Positions 25,103 to 34,377 of a stretch of DNA of 64,000 nt are shown here, piece after piece (position 1 is the first letter of the stretch; every line of letters starts with the position of its first letter). Position numbers and translations under genes: made by a program. Location: NCBI GenBank assembly GCA_900538305.1, contig UPXY01000002.1:62001-126000 (forward strand). The letters run 5' to 3'. The notes beneath the pieces are model-generated. The model was given only the letters and a program-made list of their open reading frames with translations. It was not told where the DNA came from and searched no databases. The stretch is from an uncultured Collinsella sp. Lineage in GTDB: Bacteria; Actinomycetota; Coriobacteriia; Coriobacteriales; Coriobacteriaceae.

Positions 25103-25861
25103 CTATTCCACGAGCTTGAAACCCATGCCCCAGACGGTCTTGATATAGTCGCTCGTACCAGAGGGCTTGAGTTTGGCGCGGATGTTCGAGACATGCACAC
25201 TCACGGTATTATCGTCTGCTGCATAGGCCTCGCCCCATGCGCCCTCGAAGAGCTCTTGCTTGCTGAATACGCGTTTGGGGTGACGCATGAGCATCTCGAC
25301 GATGTTGAATTCCGTGCGGGTGAGGTCGACGGGCGCGCCTGCGGCGGTGAACGTGCGCGCCTCGGCATCGAGCGTCCACGAGCGGAAGCACAAAGACGGC
25401 GTTGCGCCCGCCGTGTTTGCTGCGCCCTCGCGCGCGATTTCCAGGCTTGCACCATGACCTCGATGCCGCAGCTGTACCGCGACGCGTGCGGCAAGTTCAT
25501 CGAGGTCAAACGGTTTCGTGAGGTAGTCGTCTGCACCGAGTTTCAAAAGGTCGATCTTGTCGGCGGTGTCGGTACGGGCAGAGATCACGATGATGGGCGT
25601 ATCGGCTGTGCGCTCGCGCACGAGCGCGGTGAGCTCCTCGCCGGTGAGACCGGGAAGCATGAGGTCGCAGATCACGAGGTCGAAGGGGAAGGCGGACGCG
25701 GGGACATCGTTCGTGGCCCCTGGTGCGCCGCCTATCAGCAGCCGCGCCTCCGATCCGGAATATGCCTGCATGCACGCGTAACCCTCGCGAGCGAGTCGCG
25801 TGGCGACGATGGTGTTGATATCGGCATCGTCCTCGACGATGAGGATGCGGGGTTCGTTCAT
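25103..25861 (-). CDS. OmpR-family response regulator of the peptide-sensing module
   Basis: A 252-residue regulator with a receiver domain (ILIVEDDAD acidic pair, phospho-Asp in [10 protein letters not shown] at about 63, SAR and KPF conserved switch residues) and a C-terminal winged helix ([41 protein letters not shown]). A roughly 15-residue Ala/Gly/Pro insertion lies inside the receiver before the phospho-Asp strand and another stretch lies in the linker. The ATG at 25861 is preceded by GAAGAGAG. It is the first gene of the minus-strand module and divergent from xpt, with a palindrome between them. Confidence 0.92.
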   Translation of the reverse strand: MNEPRILIVEDDADINTIVATRLAREGYACMQAYSGSEARLLIGGAPGATNDVPASAFPFDLVICDLMLPGLTGEELTALVRERTADTPIIVISARTDTADKIDLLKLGADDYLTKPFDLDELAARVAVQLRHRGHGASLEIAREGAANTAGATPSLCFRSWTLDAEARTFTAAGAPVDLTRTEFNIVEMLMRHPKRVFSKQELFEGAWGEAYAADDNTVSVHVSNIRAKLKPSGTSDYIKTVWGMGFKLVE

Positions 25862-25876
25862 GCGGGCGCTCTCTTC

Positions 25877-25921
25877 GAATGATGAAAAACAGCCGGTTTG
25901 GATTTTATCATTCAGTATACT
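25877..25921. promoter_or_regulatory. Palindrome in the divergent regulator/xpt promoter region
   Basis: GAATGATGAAAA (25877-25888) and TTTTATCATTC (25903-25913) form an inverted repeat with a 14-base centre. A TATACT box (25916-25921) follows directly and could be the xpt -10. The pairing arms could be an operator for either gene. Confidence 0.4.
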
Positions 25922-25979
25922 GGTGGAATCGGTTCCGGCGGGGTGCCGGACGCGGGCTACGAGCAAAGGGATGCACACG

Positions 25980-26558
25980 ATGGAAGAGCTCAAACAGCGT
26001 ATCGTCCAAGAAGGCACCGTGAAGGAGGGGAACGTCCTCAAAGTCGACGCGTTCCTCAACCACCAGTGCGACGTGGAGCTATTCGACCATATGGGCGCCG
26101 AATGGGCGCGTCTGTTCGCCGGCAAGCAGGTCGACAAGATCTTGACCATCGAGGCTTCGGGCATCGGCATCGCGTGTGTGGCGGCGCAGCACTTCGGGAA
26201 CGTCCCCGTGGTATTCGCGAAGAAATATCAGTCCATCAACCTCGACGGCGAGCAGTACGCCACGTCGATCCATTCCTTCACCAAGCAGAAGGATTTCCAC
26301 GTGATCGTAGGCAAGCGCTTTTTGAACGAGGGGGAGCATGTGCTCATCATCGATGACTTCTTGGCGAACGGCTGCGCGCTGAACGGCCTCATCGAGCTCT
26401 GCGAGGCCGCGGGCGTCGTCGTGGAGGGTATCGGCATCGCCATCGAGAAGGGCTTCCAGGGTGGCGGCGATAGCCTGCGCGAGCGCGGCTACGACCTCCA
26501 GTCGCTCGCTATCGTTGAATCCATGGATCCCGAGACTGGTAAGGTGCAGTTCCGATAA
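25980..26558 (+). CDS. xpt: Xanthine phosphoribosyltransferase
   Basis: Converts xanthine and PRPP to XMP for purine salvage. The 192 residues match B. subtilis Xpt length. The PRPP loop is [14 protein letters not shown] (about 128), with [10 protein letters not shown] earlier, which contacts the base. The ATG at 25980 has AAAGGG upstream, and the longer frame upstream covers the divergent promoter region. It overlaps the purine permease gene by one base, the classic xpt-pbuX operon. No guanine riboswitch-like structure is evident upstream. Confidence 0.93.
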   Translation: MEELKQRIVQEGTVKEGNVLKVDAFLNHQCDVELFDHMGAEWARLFAGKQVDKILTIEASGIGIACVAAQHFGNVPVVFAKKYQSINLDGEQYATSIHSFTKQKDFHVIVGKRFLNEGEHVLIIDDFLANGCALNGLIELCEAAGVVVEGIGIAIEKGFQGGGDSLRERGYDLQSLAIVESMDPETGKVQFR

Positions 26559-27952
26559 TGATTGCTCGCAAAGACGAACGCTCGAATCTAAAGAGCGAGC
26601 AGGCAGAAAACGAGACTGCTTCCGCCGAGCACCGGGAGACGCTGGACACCGCGCAGGCGCTGCGCGACTTCTACGCGAAGATTCCCATCGCGCACGGCCT
26701 GCCCTATGGCATTCAACACGTGCTCGCCATGTTCGTGGCGAACCTTGCGCCCATCTTCATCGTGGCGGCAGCCGCTGGTATGGATTCCGTGCAATCTGCG
26801 GCACTCATTCAAAACGCTCTGCTTATGGCGGGGCTCGGCACACTCATCCAGCTCTTTCCCCTGTGGCGCGTGGGCGGTGCCCTGCCCATCGTCACGGGTA
26901 TCAGCTTCACGTACGTTTCAGCGGTGGTCGCAATCGTCGCGGCGAGTGGCTACAACGTTGCGGTGGGTGCCATCATCGTGGGCGGCCTCGTGGAGGGCGT
27001 GCTCGGTCTCACGGTGCGTTTCTGGCGACGCTTCGTACCGCCCGTCGTCTCTGCCGTCGTGGTGACGACGATCGGCTTCTCCCTGCTTTCGGTAGGTGCG
27101 GAGTCGTTTGGCGGAGGAAGCGGTGCCGAAGATTTCGGCAGCTGGCAAAACCTTCTGCTTGCGTGCATCTCGCTCGTGAGCTGCCTTGCGTTCCAGGCTC
27201 TCGCCAAGGGAACGAAGAAGCAGCTCTCGGTGCTGTTCGGCTTGGTTGTGGGGTACGCGTTCGCCGTTGTGATCGACAAGGTCGATTTCAGCGCGTTCGC
27301 GGGGCTCGCGCCGATTTCCGTTCCACACGTTCTGCCCTTCGCGCCGGAGTTCGACCTCGGTGCCATCATCTCGATTGCCCTGCTCTACCTGGTGAGCTCT
27401 GTCGAGGTCATGGGCAACACCACCGCGCTCACGAAGGTGGGTTTCGACCGCGTGCCCACCGATCGCGAGCTGTCGGGTGCCATCACGGCGGATGGCTTGG
27501 TGTCCTCGGTCGCTGGTGTGTTCGGCTGTCTGCCCATCACATCGTTCGCGCAGAATGTGGGGCTTGTCGCCATGACGCGCGTGGTGAATCGCCGCGTCAT
27601 CGCTTGCGGCGGCGTGCTTCTTATCCTTGCGGCATTCGTGCCGGCGGTCGCCGCGGTCTTCAACTCGCTGCCCGAAGCGGTGCTCGGCGGATGCACCATC
27701 ATCATGTTCGGCAACATCGCTCTTTCGGGTTTCCAGATGCTCGCCGAGGCAGGGTTCACCCAGCGCAATGTGACCATTGCGGCGCTCGCCATCGCCGTGG
27801 GCGTGGGCTTCACGCAGGTGCCGCAGATCTTCGCGGCGTTCCCGCCCATCGTGCAGTCCATCTTTGCGTCGAACAGCATCGCGGTCGCGTTCGTGGTGGC
27901 GTGCGTAGCGAACTTCCTGTTGCCAAAAGACGCGGGAGACGAGGCCGAGTAG
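26558..27952 (+). CDS. pbuX: Purine (probably xanthine) permease, NCS2 family
   Basis: 464 residues, about 14 membrane segments after a 45-residue charged cytosolic N-terminus. NCS2 signatures are present: PYGIQHVLAMFVAN in the first helix, SSVEVMGNTTALTKVG (helix 8 Glu/Gly motif) and GCLPITSFAQNVG (helix 10). These favour a proton-coupled xanthine/uric acid transporter rather than uracil, and the xpt overlap supports xanthine. It ends one base before the cysteine-rich small gene. Confidence 0.9.
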   Translation: MIARKDERSNLKSEQAENETASAEHRETLDTAQALRDFYAKIPIAHGLPYGIQHVLAMFVANLAPIFIVAAAAGMDSVQSAALIQNALLMAGLGTLIQLFPLWRVGGALPIVTGISFTYVSAVVAIVAASGYNVAVGAIIVGGLVEGVLGLTVRFWRRFVPPVVSAVVVTTIGFSLLSVGAESFGGGSGAEDFGSWQNLLLACISLVSCLAFQALAKGTKKQLSVLFGLVVGYAFAVVIDKVDFSAFAGLAPISVPHVLPFAPEFDLGAIISIALLYLVSSVEVMGNTTALTKVGFDRVPTDRELSGAITADGLVSSVAGVFGCLPITSFAQNVGLVAMTRVVNRRVIACGGVLLILAAFVPAVAAVFNSLPEAVLGGCTIIMFGNIALSGFQMLAEAGFTQRNVTIAALAIAVGVGFTQVPQIFAAFPPIVQSIFASNSIAVAFVVACVANFLLPKDAGDEAE

Positions 27953-27953
27953 C

Positions 27954-28229
27954 ATGCCCGAGACGGAGCGTTACAAGTTCTTCAGCCACACCGCCTGCGA
28001 GTTCTACCCCTGCCACGATATGCCGGAAGGGGAACTCAACTGCCTCTTCTGCTTCTGCCCGCTGTATTGCTTGGGTAGCGAATGCGGGGGCAACTTCCGC
28101 TACGTGGGCGAGCGGGGCGACATCAAGGATTGCAGCGCCTGCACCGTGCCGCACCGGCGCGAGAACTACGATTACATCATGGCTCAATTCGAGCGCGTGA
28201 AGGCAATCGCCTCGGAGCAGAGGCGATAA
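27954..28229 (+). CDS. Cysteine-rich small-domain protein
   Basis: 91 residues with 10 Cys clustered in ACEFYPCH, NCLFCFCPLYCLG, ECGG and DCSACTVPH, a pattern that fits metal (Zn or Fe-S) binding. It matches the cysteine-rich small domain family found alone in anaerobes and fused to cobalamin enzymes in some archaea. Its function is unknown. The ATG comes one base after the permease stop, so it is the third gene of the xanthine operon. Confidence 0.8.
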   Translation: MPETERYKFFSHTACEFYPCHDMPEGELNCLFCFCPLYCLGSECGGNFRYVGERGDIKDCSACTVPHRRENYDYIMAQFERVKAIASEQRR

Positions 28230-28291
28230 TGGCGTGAAGTGCCCGAACAACATCTACAACGGTCGGGCGCTCGAGGGAAAGGAATGAAGCG

Positions 28292-29083
28292 ATGGATGTC
28301 ACGACGGTGAACATTGGTTTTCTGGGTTTCGGAAACATGGCGAGCGCCATCGCGGACGGTTGGCTTGCGGCGGGCGCGGTGCCGGCGGAGCACCTCTACG
28401 CCTGCGCCAAGCATTATGATGCCCTGTGCGAGCGCACCGCGGCGCGCGGCATGCATGCCTGCGCGACAGCCGAAGAGCTCGTCGACGCCGTGGACATGCT
28501 GGTCGTTGCCATCAAGCCGTACATGATCGAGGGCACGCTTCCCGCACTCGCCCCGCGCCTTGCGGGCAAGGTCGTCGTCTCGGTGGCAGCTGGCTGGGCG
28601 AGCGAGGATTACGAGCGCGTCATCCCCGGCGTGCACCACATCTCGACGATGCCGAATACGCCTGTTGCCGTGTGCGAGGGGCTCGTTGCGCTCGAGACGG
28701 CGCATACGCTCACGCCTGAGGAGCACCGGCTCGTCGAGGCGCTCTTCAAGCCGCTGGGCACGGTCGTGGAGGTCGAGACGCGGCTGCTTTCCGTTGCGGG
28801 TACCATCGGCGGCTGCACGCCGGCGTTCATCGCGATGATGATCGAGGCGCTGGCAGACGCGGCGGTGAAGTACGGTATCCCGCGCGCGACCGCGTACAAG
28901 ATGGTGAGCCAGGCCGTTGCGGGCACCGGACGTCTGCAGCTTGCCACGGGCACGCATCCCGGTGCCATGAAGGACGCCGTGTGCTCGCCCGGTGGCACCA
29001 CCATCCGCGGTGTTGCCGAACTCGAGCGCGCTGGCATGCGTTCGGCGTTCATCCGCGCTATCGAAGCCATCGAGGGTAAGTGA
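28292..29083 (+). CDS. proC: Pyrroline-5-carboxylate reductase
   Basis: NAD(P)H-dependent last step of proline synthesis. The 263 residues fit the family. The N-terminal Rossmann loop is GFLGFGNMASAI, followed by VVAIKP and MPNTPVAV. The C-terminal dimer/substrate region reads GGCTPAF, then GTHPGAMKDAVCSPGGTT with the conserved Pro-Gly-Gly turn and ELERAGMRSAFIRAI. AAAGGA precedes the ATG. It lies 62 bases after the cysteine-rich gene and may be co-transcribed with it. Confidence 0.94.
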   Translation: MDVTTVNIGFLGFGNMASAIADGWLAAGAVPAEHLYACAKHYDALCERTAARGMHACATAEELVDAVDMLVVAIKPYMIEGTLPALAPRLAGKVVVSVAAGWASEDYERVIPGVHHISTMPNTPVAVCEGLVALETAHTLTPEEHRLVEALFKPLGTVVEVETRLLSVAGTIGGCTPAFIAMMIEALADAAVKYGIPRATAYKMVSQAVAGTGRLQLATGTHPGAMKDAVCSPGGTTIRGVAELERAGMRSAFIRAIEAIEGK

Positions 29084-29223
29084 TTATTTCAATACCAAGT
29101 ACTGAAGTCATCAGCTTTGCTTGTCGAACGCTTACGTTCGCGCAGGTATTCTAGACGGTTCTTCGGGGTATACCTGCTGGAAGTATCGGCGGTACCCGAG
29201 GTGCCCTAAAGGAGGGTTTACCT

Positions 29224-30177
29224 ATGTTTGACCTGCTTGGAGGCTTGCTCGGCCTCATCGTCCTCGTCCTGCTCATCATCGCGATCCTTGCGAACGCGCT
29301 CTTCGTGGTGAAGCAGCAACACGCGGTGATCATCGAGCGGCTTGGTCGCTTCAATCGCATCGTGGGCTCCGGCCTGCATGTGAAGATCCCCATCATCGAC
29401 CGCAAGGCGGCGACGGTGAGCCTGCGTACCATGAAGAACGGCTTTGATATCGACGCGAAGACCGAGGACAACGTGACCATCGGCCTCGAGGTTTCCGTGC
29501 AGTACCACGTCTCGTACGAGATGGGCGCGGGTCCGGCGGATTCCGGCGTGTACAAGAGCTACTACATGCTGCAGCAGCCCGTGGCGCAAATGCGCGACTT
29601 CATCACGGACGCCCTGCGCTCGTCGATCCCCGTGTACACGCTCGACGAGGTCTTTGCCAAGAAGGACGATATCGCGCAGGACGTGAACGCCACCGTATCC
29701 GAGCAGATGGCCGCCTACGGCTTCACCCTCGTCTCGACGCTCATCACGCGCATCGCACTGCCTGTCGAGGTCGAAGACTCCATGAACCAGATCAACGCCG
29801 CACAGCGCACCAAGGCCGCGGCGCAGGATCTGGCCGAGGCGGATCGTATCCGTCGCGTTACCGAGGCGCGCGCCGAGGCCGAGGCCATGGAGAAGGCGGG
29901 CGAAGGTATCGCCAACCAACGTAAGGCTATCGCTGTGGGTATCAAGGACTCGCTCGAGTCCATCCAGGAGACGGGAGTCTCGAACCAAGAGGCGAACCTG
30001 CTCTTCATGTATACGCAGTGGACCGAGATGATGACGGAGTTCGCGCGTACCGGCAAGAGCTCGACCGTGGTGCTCCCGGCGGATTTCAAGGAGAGCGCCT
30101 CGATGTTCGAGCAGATGCTTTCCGCTCATGAGGCTGATAAGCAGGGGGATGTGCCGCCTGCAGCGCCGAAGGCGTAA
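29224..30177 (+). CDS. SPFH/Band 7 (stomatin-like) membrane protein
   Basis: 317 residues. An N-terminal hydrophobic anchor (LLGLIVLVLLIIAILANALF) is followed by the SPFH domain (VVKQQHAVIIERLGRF, GLHVKIPIID) and then an Ala/Glu/Arg-rich coiled coil (about 200-245, RRVTEARAEAEAMEKAGEG) typical of stomatins. There is no partner NfeD gene. Members form large membrane rings that organise proteases or lipids. AAAGGAGG lies before the ATG. It is a single gene with its own terminator. Confidence 0.9.
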   Translation: MFDLLGGLLGLIVLVLLIIAILANALFVVKQQHAVIIERLGRFNRIVGSGLHVKIPIIDRKAATVSLRTMKNGFDIDAKTEDNVTIGLEVSVQYHVSYEMGAGPADSGVYKSYYMLQQPVAQMRDFITDALRSSIPVYTLDEVFAKKDDIAQDVNATVSEQMAAYGFTLVSTLITRIALPVEVEDSMNQINAAQRTKAAAQDLAEADRIRRVTEARAEAEAMEKAGEGIANQRKAIAVGIKDSLESIQETGVSNQEANLLFMYTQWTEMMTEFARTGKSSTVVLPADFKESASMFEQMLSAHEADKQGDVPPAAPKA

Positions 30178-30230
30178 CCCAAGGGCGTTAACGCTGCGCC
30201 CGCAAGGTTCTTACATAGCATCGCGCAAAG

Positions 30231-30266
30231 TAAAAGCGGCGGCATCGGGTTTGGTGCCGCCGTTTT
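30231..30266. terminator. Bidirectional terminator after the SPFH gene
   Basis: CGGCGGCA and TGCCGCCG form a hairpin with AAAA before and TTTT after, so it can act on both strands. Confidence 0.75.
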
Positions 30267-30316
30267 GCATGGTTTGCCGCGCTGCGCGCCCCGAAAAGTT
30301 AGATGCGCAAACACAG

Positions 30317-30451
30317 ATCGCGTCAAGTGAACAGTTTTTCAGGGGTGCGTGAAGTAGCAAGCCTCTGTTCTTCGCTATAAGTGCAGGTAGGCGAAGCGGG
30401 GAAACGGCGGCTAGCTGACAGGTGACTCAAAAACTGTTCACTTGACGCGAT
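30317..30451. repeat. Long inverted repeat, family A copy 2, between convergent genes
   Basis: Perfect 23-base arms at 30317-30339 and 30429-30451 include GCGTCAAGTGAACAGTTTTT, with an 89-base centre. It shares TGAACAGTTTTT and CAGGTG-CTC segments with copy 1 at 1461-1597. It lies between the SPFH gene and the convergent bioY. Nothing else was seen in the 322-base space apart from the terminator. Confidence 0.9.
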
Positions 30452-30499
30452 TTGGGAAACGAAAATCTGTGGTGGACGAGATTTGAGAGATTAAACTGG

Positions 30500-31030
30500 T
30501 TATGCGCGTTGCGCGCGCAGTGCTCGGCACACGGCGCGACCGATTTTAACGCCGACCGCCATCTTGATGATGTCGGGGATCACGAACGGCGCCACCGCGA
30601 GGGCGAGCGCGCCGGGGAATGTCATGCTCATCAAAACCATGAGCTGCGCCGTTCCCCACGCATAGGAGATGAGAAGCATGCCGGCCGCGCCGAGTGCCTC
30701 GCGCAACGGCTCGGGCACGGCTTCGAGGTGTTGAATCCCCGCTGCAAACGCGGTGCCGGCCAAAAAGCCCCAGAGAAATCCGCCCGTCGGTCCCGCGAGT
30801 ACGGCGATGCTTCCGGAAAACCCAGAGAACACGGGCAGCCCCAGTGCACCAAGCAGAAGGTAGAGCGCAACGGTGACGATGGCGTCGCGCCCGCCGAGCG
30901 CCACGGGCAGCATCGCGATTACAAGCGTCTGCAACGTGAAGGGGACAGGTCCTAGCGGAATCGTGATGTAGGATGCCACGGCAAGCAAGGCGATGCATAG
31001 CCCGCAGCGAGCGATACGAAACGAGGACAT
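30500..31030 (-). CDS. bioY: Biotin transporter substrate-binding S component
   Basis: A 176-residue membrane protein with six hydrophobic segments. The conserved BioY features are GPVPFTLQTLVIAMLPVALG near the N-terminus and LLLGALGLPVF, then a GPTGGFLWGF segment. It binds biotin and works alone or with the shared ECF module EcfA/EcfT, which is not in this window. AGGAG precedes the ATG. An extended -10-like TGGTATGAT lies on the minus strand at about 31070-31078. No biotin operator could be identified. Confidence 0.9.
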   Translation of the reverse strand: MSSFRIARCGLCIALLAVASYITIPLGPVPFTLQTLVIAMLPVALGGRDAIVTVALYLLLGALGLPVFSGFSGSIAVLAGPTGGFLWGFLAGTAFAAGIQHLEAVPEPLREALGAAGMLLISYAWGTAQLMVLMSMTFPGALALAVAPFVIPDIIKMAVGVKIGRAVCRALRAQRA

Positions 31031-31144
31031 GGGTCTCCTAGCACGATTCTCGGGTACAACATGGCAATCATCATACCAAAGAGAACTGCACGCAGACGGC
31101 GGACGCTGTTCTCCTCCTGTTCCCTGTGGGCAAGATTGCCTTCG

Positions 31145-32365
31145 CTACCAGATCTGGGCGAACCATTCGAGTTCTTCGATCCAGGTTTCCTCGTCGAGCT
31201 CGAGGTCGATACGCGTTCCCTCCTCGTTGGCGATGACGTTGAACATCATCGAGGAAGTGAGGTCTCGGTATTCCACGGAATAGCTCGACGTTCCGGAAAG
31301 AATGCCGGCGAGCAGCTCCCGGACGAGTTCGCGGTCAAGGCTTGCTGCGTCAAAATCTGCTGCATACACGTAGATCTCGTGGTCAAGGAGCTCCAAGCTC
31401 ATATTCGAGGCAATCGAGTTCACGCTGGGAACGGTGATATCGAAGTATACGTTCGCGGTCCCGGCGTAGCCGTCGCCTTCACTGTAGAGACTGCCGGAGG
31501 AACTCGTCGTTTCATAGCTCGTGTTCTCAAGCACCCAGGCAGCGATTTCGCGCGCGTCGAGACCGAGCTCTTCGGGAGTCATGTCGAGATAGTCCACGAA
31601 CGAGTCGATGACGCCTTGCTCCATGACGTCGAGAGCCGTCTCGTCTACGGCGACCATTGCTTCAAGCACGGCAGCCGCCCGTATGACGGCATGGTTTTCA
31701 ACATCCGCGGCAATATCGCTGTCGGCATACGAGGGGCTTGAGGAGTAGTTATCGTTGGTGTATTCGTCTGCGTCGGAGAAGAAGGTGTCGACGACGTCGC
31801 TCGTGCAGGAGCTGCAGGAAAAGAAGAGGGATCCTGCAATCGTTGGTGCGGCGAACATGACGAAAATCAGGATGATGACCATGCGCCCGCAGCCGCCCTT
31901 GCGCTTCACGCGAACAACCTTTGGCGCGGGTGCCTGTTGAGACGTGCGGTGCCAGGTATGGGTGTCGCGGTGGGAAGAGCCGACCGGGGAGGGCGCGGGG
32001 GAGTCGGATGCATCCGATGCTTTGGAGCGCGACGCCTGGTCGCATCCTCCGTGGATGGGTTCGTTATTCGCTATGGGCGAGGTGGCCGCGACGGGGTCCG
32101 CGGGGTCGGAGGAACCTTCCGGGGCAGCCACGGCAGAGTGCGAGCTCGTGCTAGATGTGTCGTGATGCACGGGAGGCTGGTAGGCGCGCTTTGGCGCACG
32201 CGACGCGTCCTGGAAGCGCTTGCGCACGTTGCGTCGTGAAAGCCGTGCGACGCCATCGTCGAGATCGAGCTCCTCGCGCGCGGGCTCGTCGACGGGCATT
32301 ACGGGATCGGGCGCGTTGAAGGGGTCGATGTTTTCATCTTCCGTGGGAAAGCGTTTCCATGCCAT
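31145..32365 (-). CDS. Uncharacterised single-pass membrane protein
   Basis: 406 residues, family not recognised. Residues 1-155 are hydrophilic, rich in Ser, Pro, Ala and charged residues and probably disordered. A basic stretch (KVVRVKRKGGCGR) leads into one membrane helix (VIILIFVMFAAPTIAGSLFF, about 165-185) with a CSSC motif at its outer end. The rest (190-406) is acidic, with a Ser/Tyr-rich linker and a folded domain of alternating helices and strands. The topology implies an extracytoplasmic domain. It lies downstream of a 60-residue membrane protein on the same strand. No function is offered. Confidence 0.7.
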   Translation of the reverse strand: MAWKRFPTEDENIDPFNAPDPVMPVDEPAREELDLDDGVARLSRRNVRKRFQDASRAPKRAYQPPVHHDTSSTSSHSAVAAPEGSSDPADPVAATSPIANNEPIHGGCDQASRSKASDASDSPAPSPVGSSHRDTHTWHRTSQQAPAPKVVRVKRKGGCGRMVIILIFVMFAAPTIAGSLFFSCSSCTSDVVDTFFSDADEYTNDNYSSSPSYADSDIAADVENHAVIRAAAVLEAMVAVDETALDVMEQGVIDSFVDYLDMTPEELGLDAREIAAWVLENTSYETTSSSGSLYSEGDGYAGTANVYFDITVPSVNSIASNMSLELLDHEIYVYAADFDAASLDRELVRELLAGILSGTSSYSVEYRDLTSSMMFNVIANEEGTRIDLELDEETWIEELEWFAQIW

Positions 32366-32474
32366 GATGCATCCTTATAGCTGGGGCTTGGGGTGCAGCG
32401 TGCGATCGCGACCAATGGTGTGCTTCTCGTGCGTTCGAGTGCGCGCCATTAGCCGCGATCATCGCTTGACGGTC

Positions 32475-32657
32475 TTAGAGCAATCCGCCGAACAGCCCAT
32501 CGTCCTCGCCGTCTTTCTTAGGACCGCGATCGACATACATCTTGTTCGTACGCTTTTCGAGCACGAACGCGGCGAGGGCGGCGATGACGATGCCACCGAA
32601 GAAGAGGACGGCGAGTCCGGTGCGCGTTTCGAACAGGAACGAGAAGATCTCTTGCAT
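32475..32657 (-). CDS. Small uncharacterised membrane protein (60 residues)
   Basis: One membrane helix (TGLAVLFFGGIVIAALAAFVL, residues 13-33) is followed by a basic stretch (EKRTNKMYVDRGPKK) and an acidic, Gly-rich end (DGEDDGLFGGLL). The ATG at 32657 is chosen with AAAGAG upstream; a longer frame with an ATG 21 codons earlier is possible but has no RBS. It is 109 bases upstream of the uncharacterised membrane protein gene and may be co-transcribed with it. Function unknown. Confidence 0.6.
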   Translation of the reverse strand: MQEIFSFLFETRTGLAVLFFGGIVIAALAAFVLEKRTNKMYVDRGPKKDGEDDGLFGGLL

Positions 32658-32901
32658 GGGTACTCTTTCGTGCGGTAGGTTAAAAAGCTGTGCAGCCATG
32701 CGTTTCGGACATGTGCCCAAAGCGTTTGGCGTGCATTAAGTATATACTTGCGAATGCATGCGCGCTGCGTTCACCCGAATTGCTTACGCGCCCGTTAAAT
32801 ATGCAAGCGCGGTATTGGCGCGGCAGAATCGACGCGCCCGTACGGGCGTGAAGAGTCTCATTCGCCGCGCAGCGCCGCGAGATAAGGAAACCGGAGGAAG
32901 T

Positions 32902-34185
32902 ATGCTCGACATCAAGTTCGTTCGCGAGAACCCCGATGCGGTCGATGCCGCGATGGCGAACCGCCAGACCACGTGGGATCGCGACCGCTTCTTTGCGCTC
33001 GATGAGGAGCGCCGCTCCGTGATCGCCGAGGTTGAGAAGCTCCAGGCAACGCGCAACGCCGAGTCCAAGAACATCGGTGCGCTCATGCGTGAGGGCAAGC
33101 GCGAGGAGGCCGAGGCGGCGAAGGAAGCCGTTCGCCAAGTAAATGAGCAGATCGAGGGCCTCGCCGAGCGCCGGAGCGCTCTCGATGCCGAGCTCAACGA
33201 CTTCATGGCGCATCTGCCGAACATTCCGTGCGATGCGACGCCGGTGGGTAAAGACGAGTCCGAGAACCCGGAGCGTCGCCGCTGGGGTACCCCGCGCGAT
33301 TTCGAGGCCGAGGGCTTCGAGCCCAAGGCGCACTGGGATCTGGGCACCGACCTGGGCATCCTCGATTTCGATCGCGGCGCGAAGCTCTCGGGTGCGCGCT
33401 TCACGGTACTTGCGGGCGCTGGCGCCGCGCTCGACCGCGCACTGCAGAACTTCTTCCTTAACACGCACACGGCGCGCGGGTTCAAAGAGTTCATTCCGCC
33501 CGTCATCGTGAACCGCGAGATCATGTACGGCACGGGCCAACTGCCCAAGTTCGAGGACGACGCCTATCACACGGGTGAGGACCAGTTCCTCATTCCCACG
33601 GCCGAGGTCGCGCTCACGAACCTCCATGCTGGCGAGGTGATCGATGCGAGCGAGCTGCCGCTGCGCTACACCGCGGGCACGCCGTGCTTCCGTGAGGAAG
33701 CGGGTTCCGCCGGCCGCGACACGCGCGGCATCATTCGCCAGCATCAGTTCACCAAGGTCGAGATGGTGAAGTTCGCCACGCCCGAGCAGTCCGACGATGA
33801 GCTCGAGAGCATGGTTGCCGAAGCGGAGTACATCCTGCAACAGCTTGGACTCCCGTACCGCGTGATCAGCCTGTGCACGGGCGACCTAGGCTTCTCCGCG
33901 CGCCAGACGTACGACATCGAGGTTTGGCTGCCGAGCTACAACGCCTATAAGGAGATTTCCTCCTGCTCGAATTGCGGCGATTTCCAGGCGCGCCGTGCGA
34001 ACATCAAGTACCGCGATCCCGAGCACTTCAAGGGCGTGCGCCTCGTGCATACGCTCAACGGTTCCGGCCTGCCCACCGGGCGCACCATGGCGGCGATCAT
34101 GGAGAACTACCAGAACGCCGACGGCTCCATCACGGTCCCCGAGGTGCTGCGTCCCTACATGGGCGGTATGGAGCGCATCGGGTAG
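32902..34185 (+). CDS. serS: Seryl-tRNA synthetase
   Basis: Class II synthetase charging tRNA-Ser, two of whose genes are in this window. The 427 residues are normal. An N-terminal antiparallel coiled coil (about 30-100) grips the long variable arm. Motif 2 is in [20 protein letters not shown] and motif 3 is [18 protein letters not shown]. The serine pocket segment is [18 protein letters not shown] precedes the ATG at 32902; the frame is open 48 codons upstream, over the promoter region. It stands alone with a terminator behind it. Confidence 0.96.
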   Translation: MLDIKFVRENPDAVDAAMANRQTTWDRDRFFALDEERRSVIAEVEKLQATRNAESKNIGALMREGKREEAEAAKEAVRQVNEQIEGLAERRSALDAELNDFMAHLPNIPCDATPVGKDESENPERRRWGTPRDFEAEGFEPKAHWDLGTDLGILDFDRGAKLSGARFTVLAGAGAALDRALQNFFLNTHTARGFKEFIPPVIVNREIMYGTGQLPKFEDDAYHTGEDQFLIPTAEVALTNLHAGEVIDASELPLRYTAGTPCFREEAGSAGRDTRGIIRQHQFTKVEMVKFATPEQSDDELESMVAEAEYILQQLGLPYRVISLCTGDLGFSARQTYDIEVWLPSYNAYKEISSCSNCGDFQARRANIKYRDPEHFKGVRLVHTLNGSGLPTGRTMAAIMENYQNADGSITVPEVLRPYMGGMERIG

Positions 34186-34208
34186 CATTTTTCGAACTAT
34201 TGGACGAC

Positions 34209-34242
34209 GGGGGCGGTGCGCTGAGCGTGCCGCCCCTTTTCC
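34209..34242 (+). terminator. Terminator of serS
   Basis: GGGGGCGG and CCGCCCC pair around a partly paired loop (TGCGCTGAGCGTG), followed by TTTTCCTTTT. Confidence 0.75.
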
Positions 34243-34317
34243 TTTTCGATTACGTGGCTCCGGCATCCTTTACCACATCGTGCGGACAAGCGGGGCGGGT
34301 CTCTATAAACAATTCAC

Positions 34318-34346
34318 GAACATATGTTCTTATTTTGCCGTACAAT
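34318..34346 (+). promoter_or_regulatory. LexA-type SOS box over a promoter
   Basis: CGAACATATGTTC contains GAAC-4-GTTC (34318-34329), the Gram-positive/actinobacterial LexA consensus and a perfect palindrome. A TACAAT -10 box (34341-34346) begins 12 bases later, so the palindrome covers the expected -35 position. The transcript would lead into the 114-codon gene at 34378. Confidence 0.6.
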
Positions 34347-34377
34347 GAATGCAAGAAGGCGGTGAGAGGAGGACACG

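Noticed and set aside
25862..25979. Guanine riboswitch upstream of xpt
   Set aside because: No three-way-junction sequence pattern found in the 118-base leader; only a palindrome and a -10-like box.
26461..28200. 579-codon plus-strand frame over the xpt, permease and small Cys-rich genes
   Set aside because: Arg/Cys/Gly-rich out-of-frame translation; the overlapping genes have proper starts and families.
32658..32901. T-box leader upstream of serS
   Set aside because: No T-box consensus (TGGNACCGCG) and no terminator hairpin in this space.
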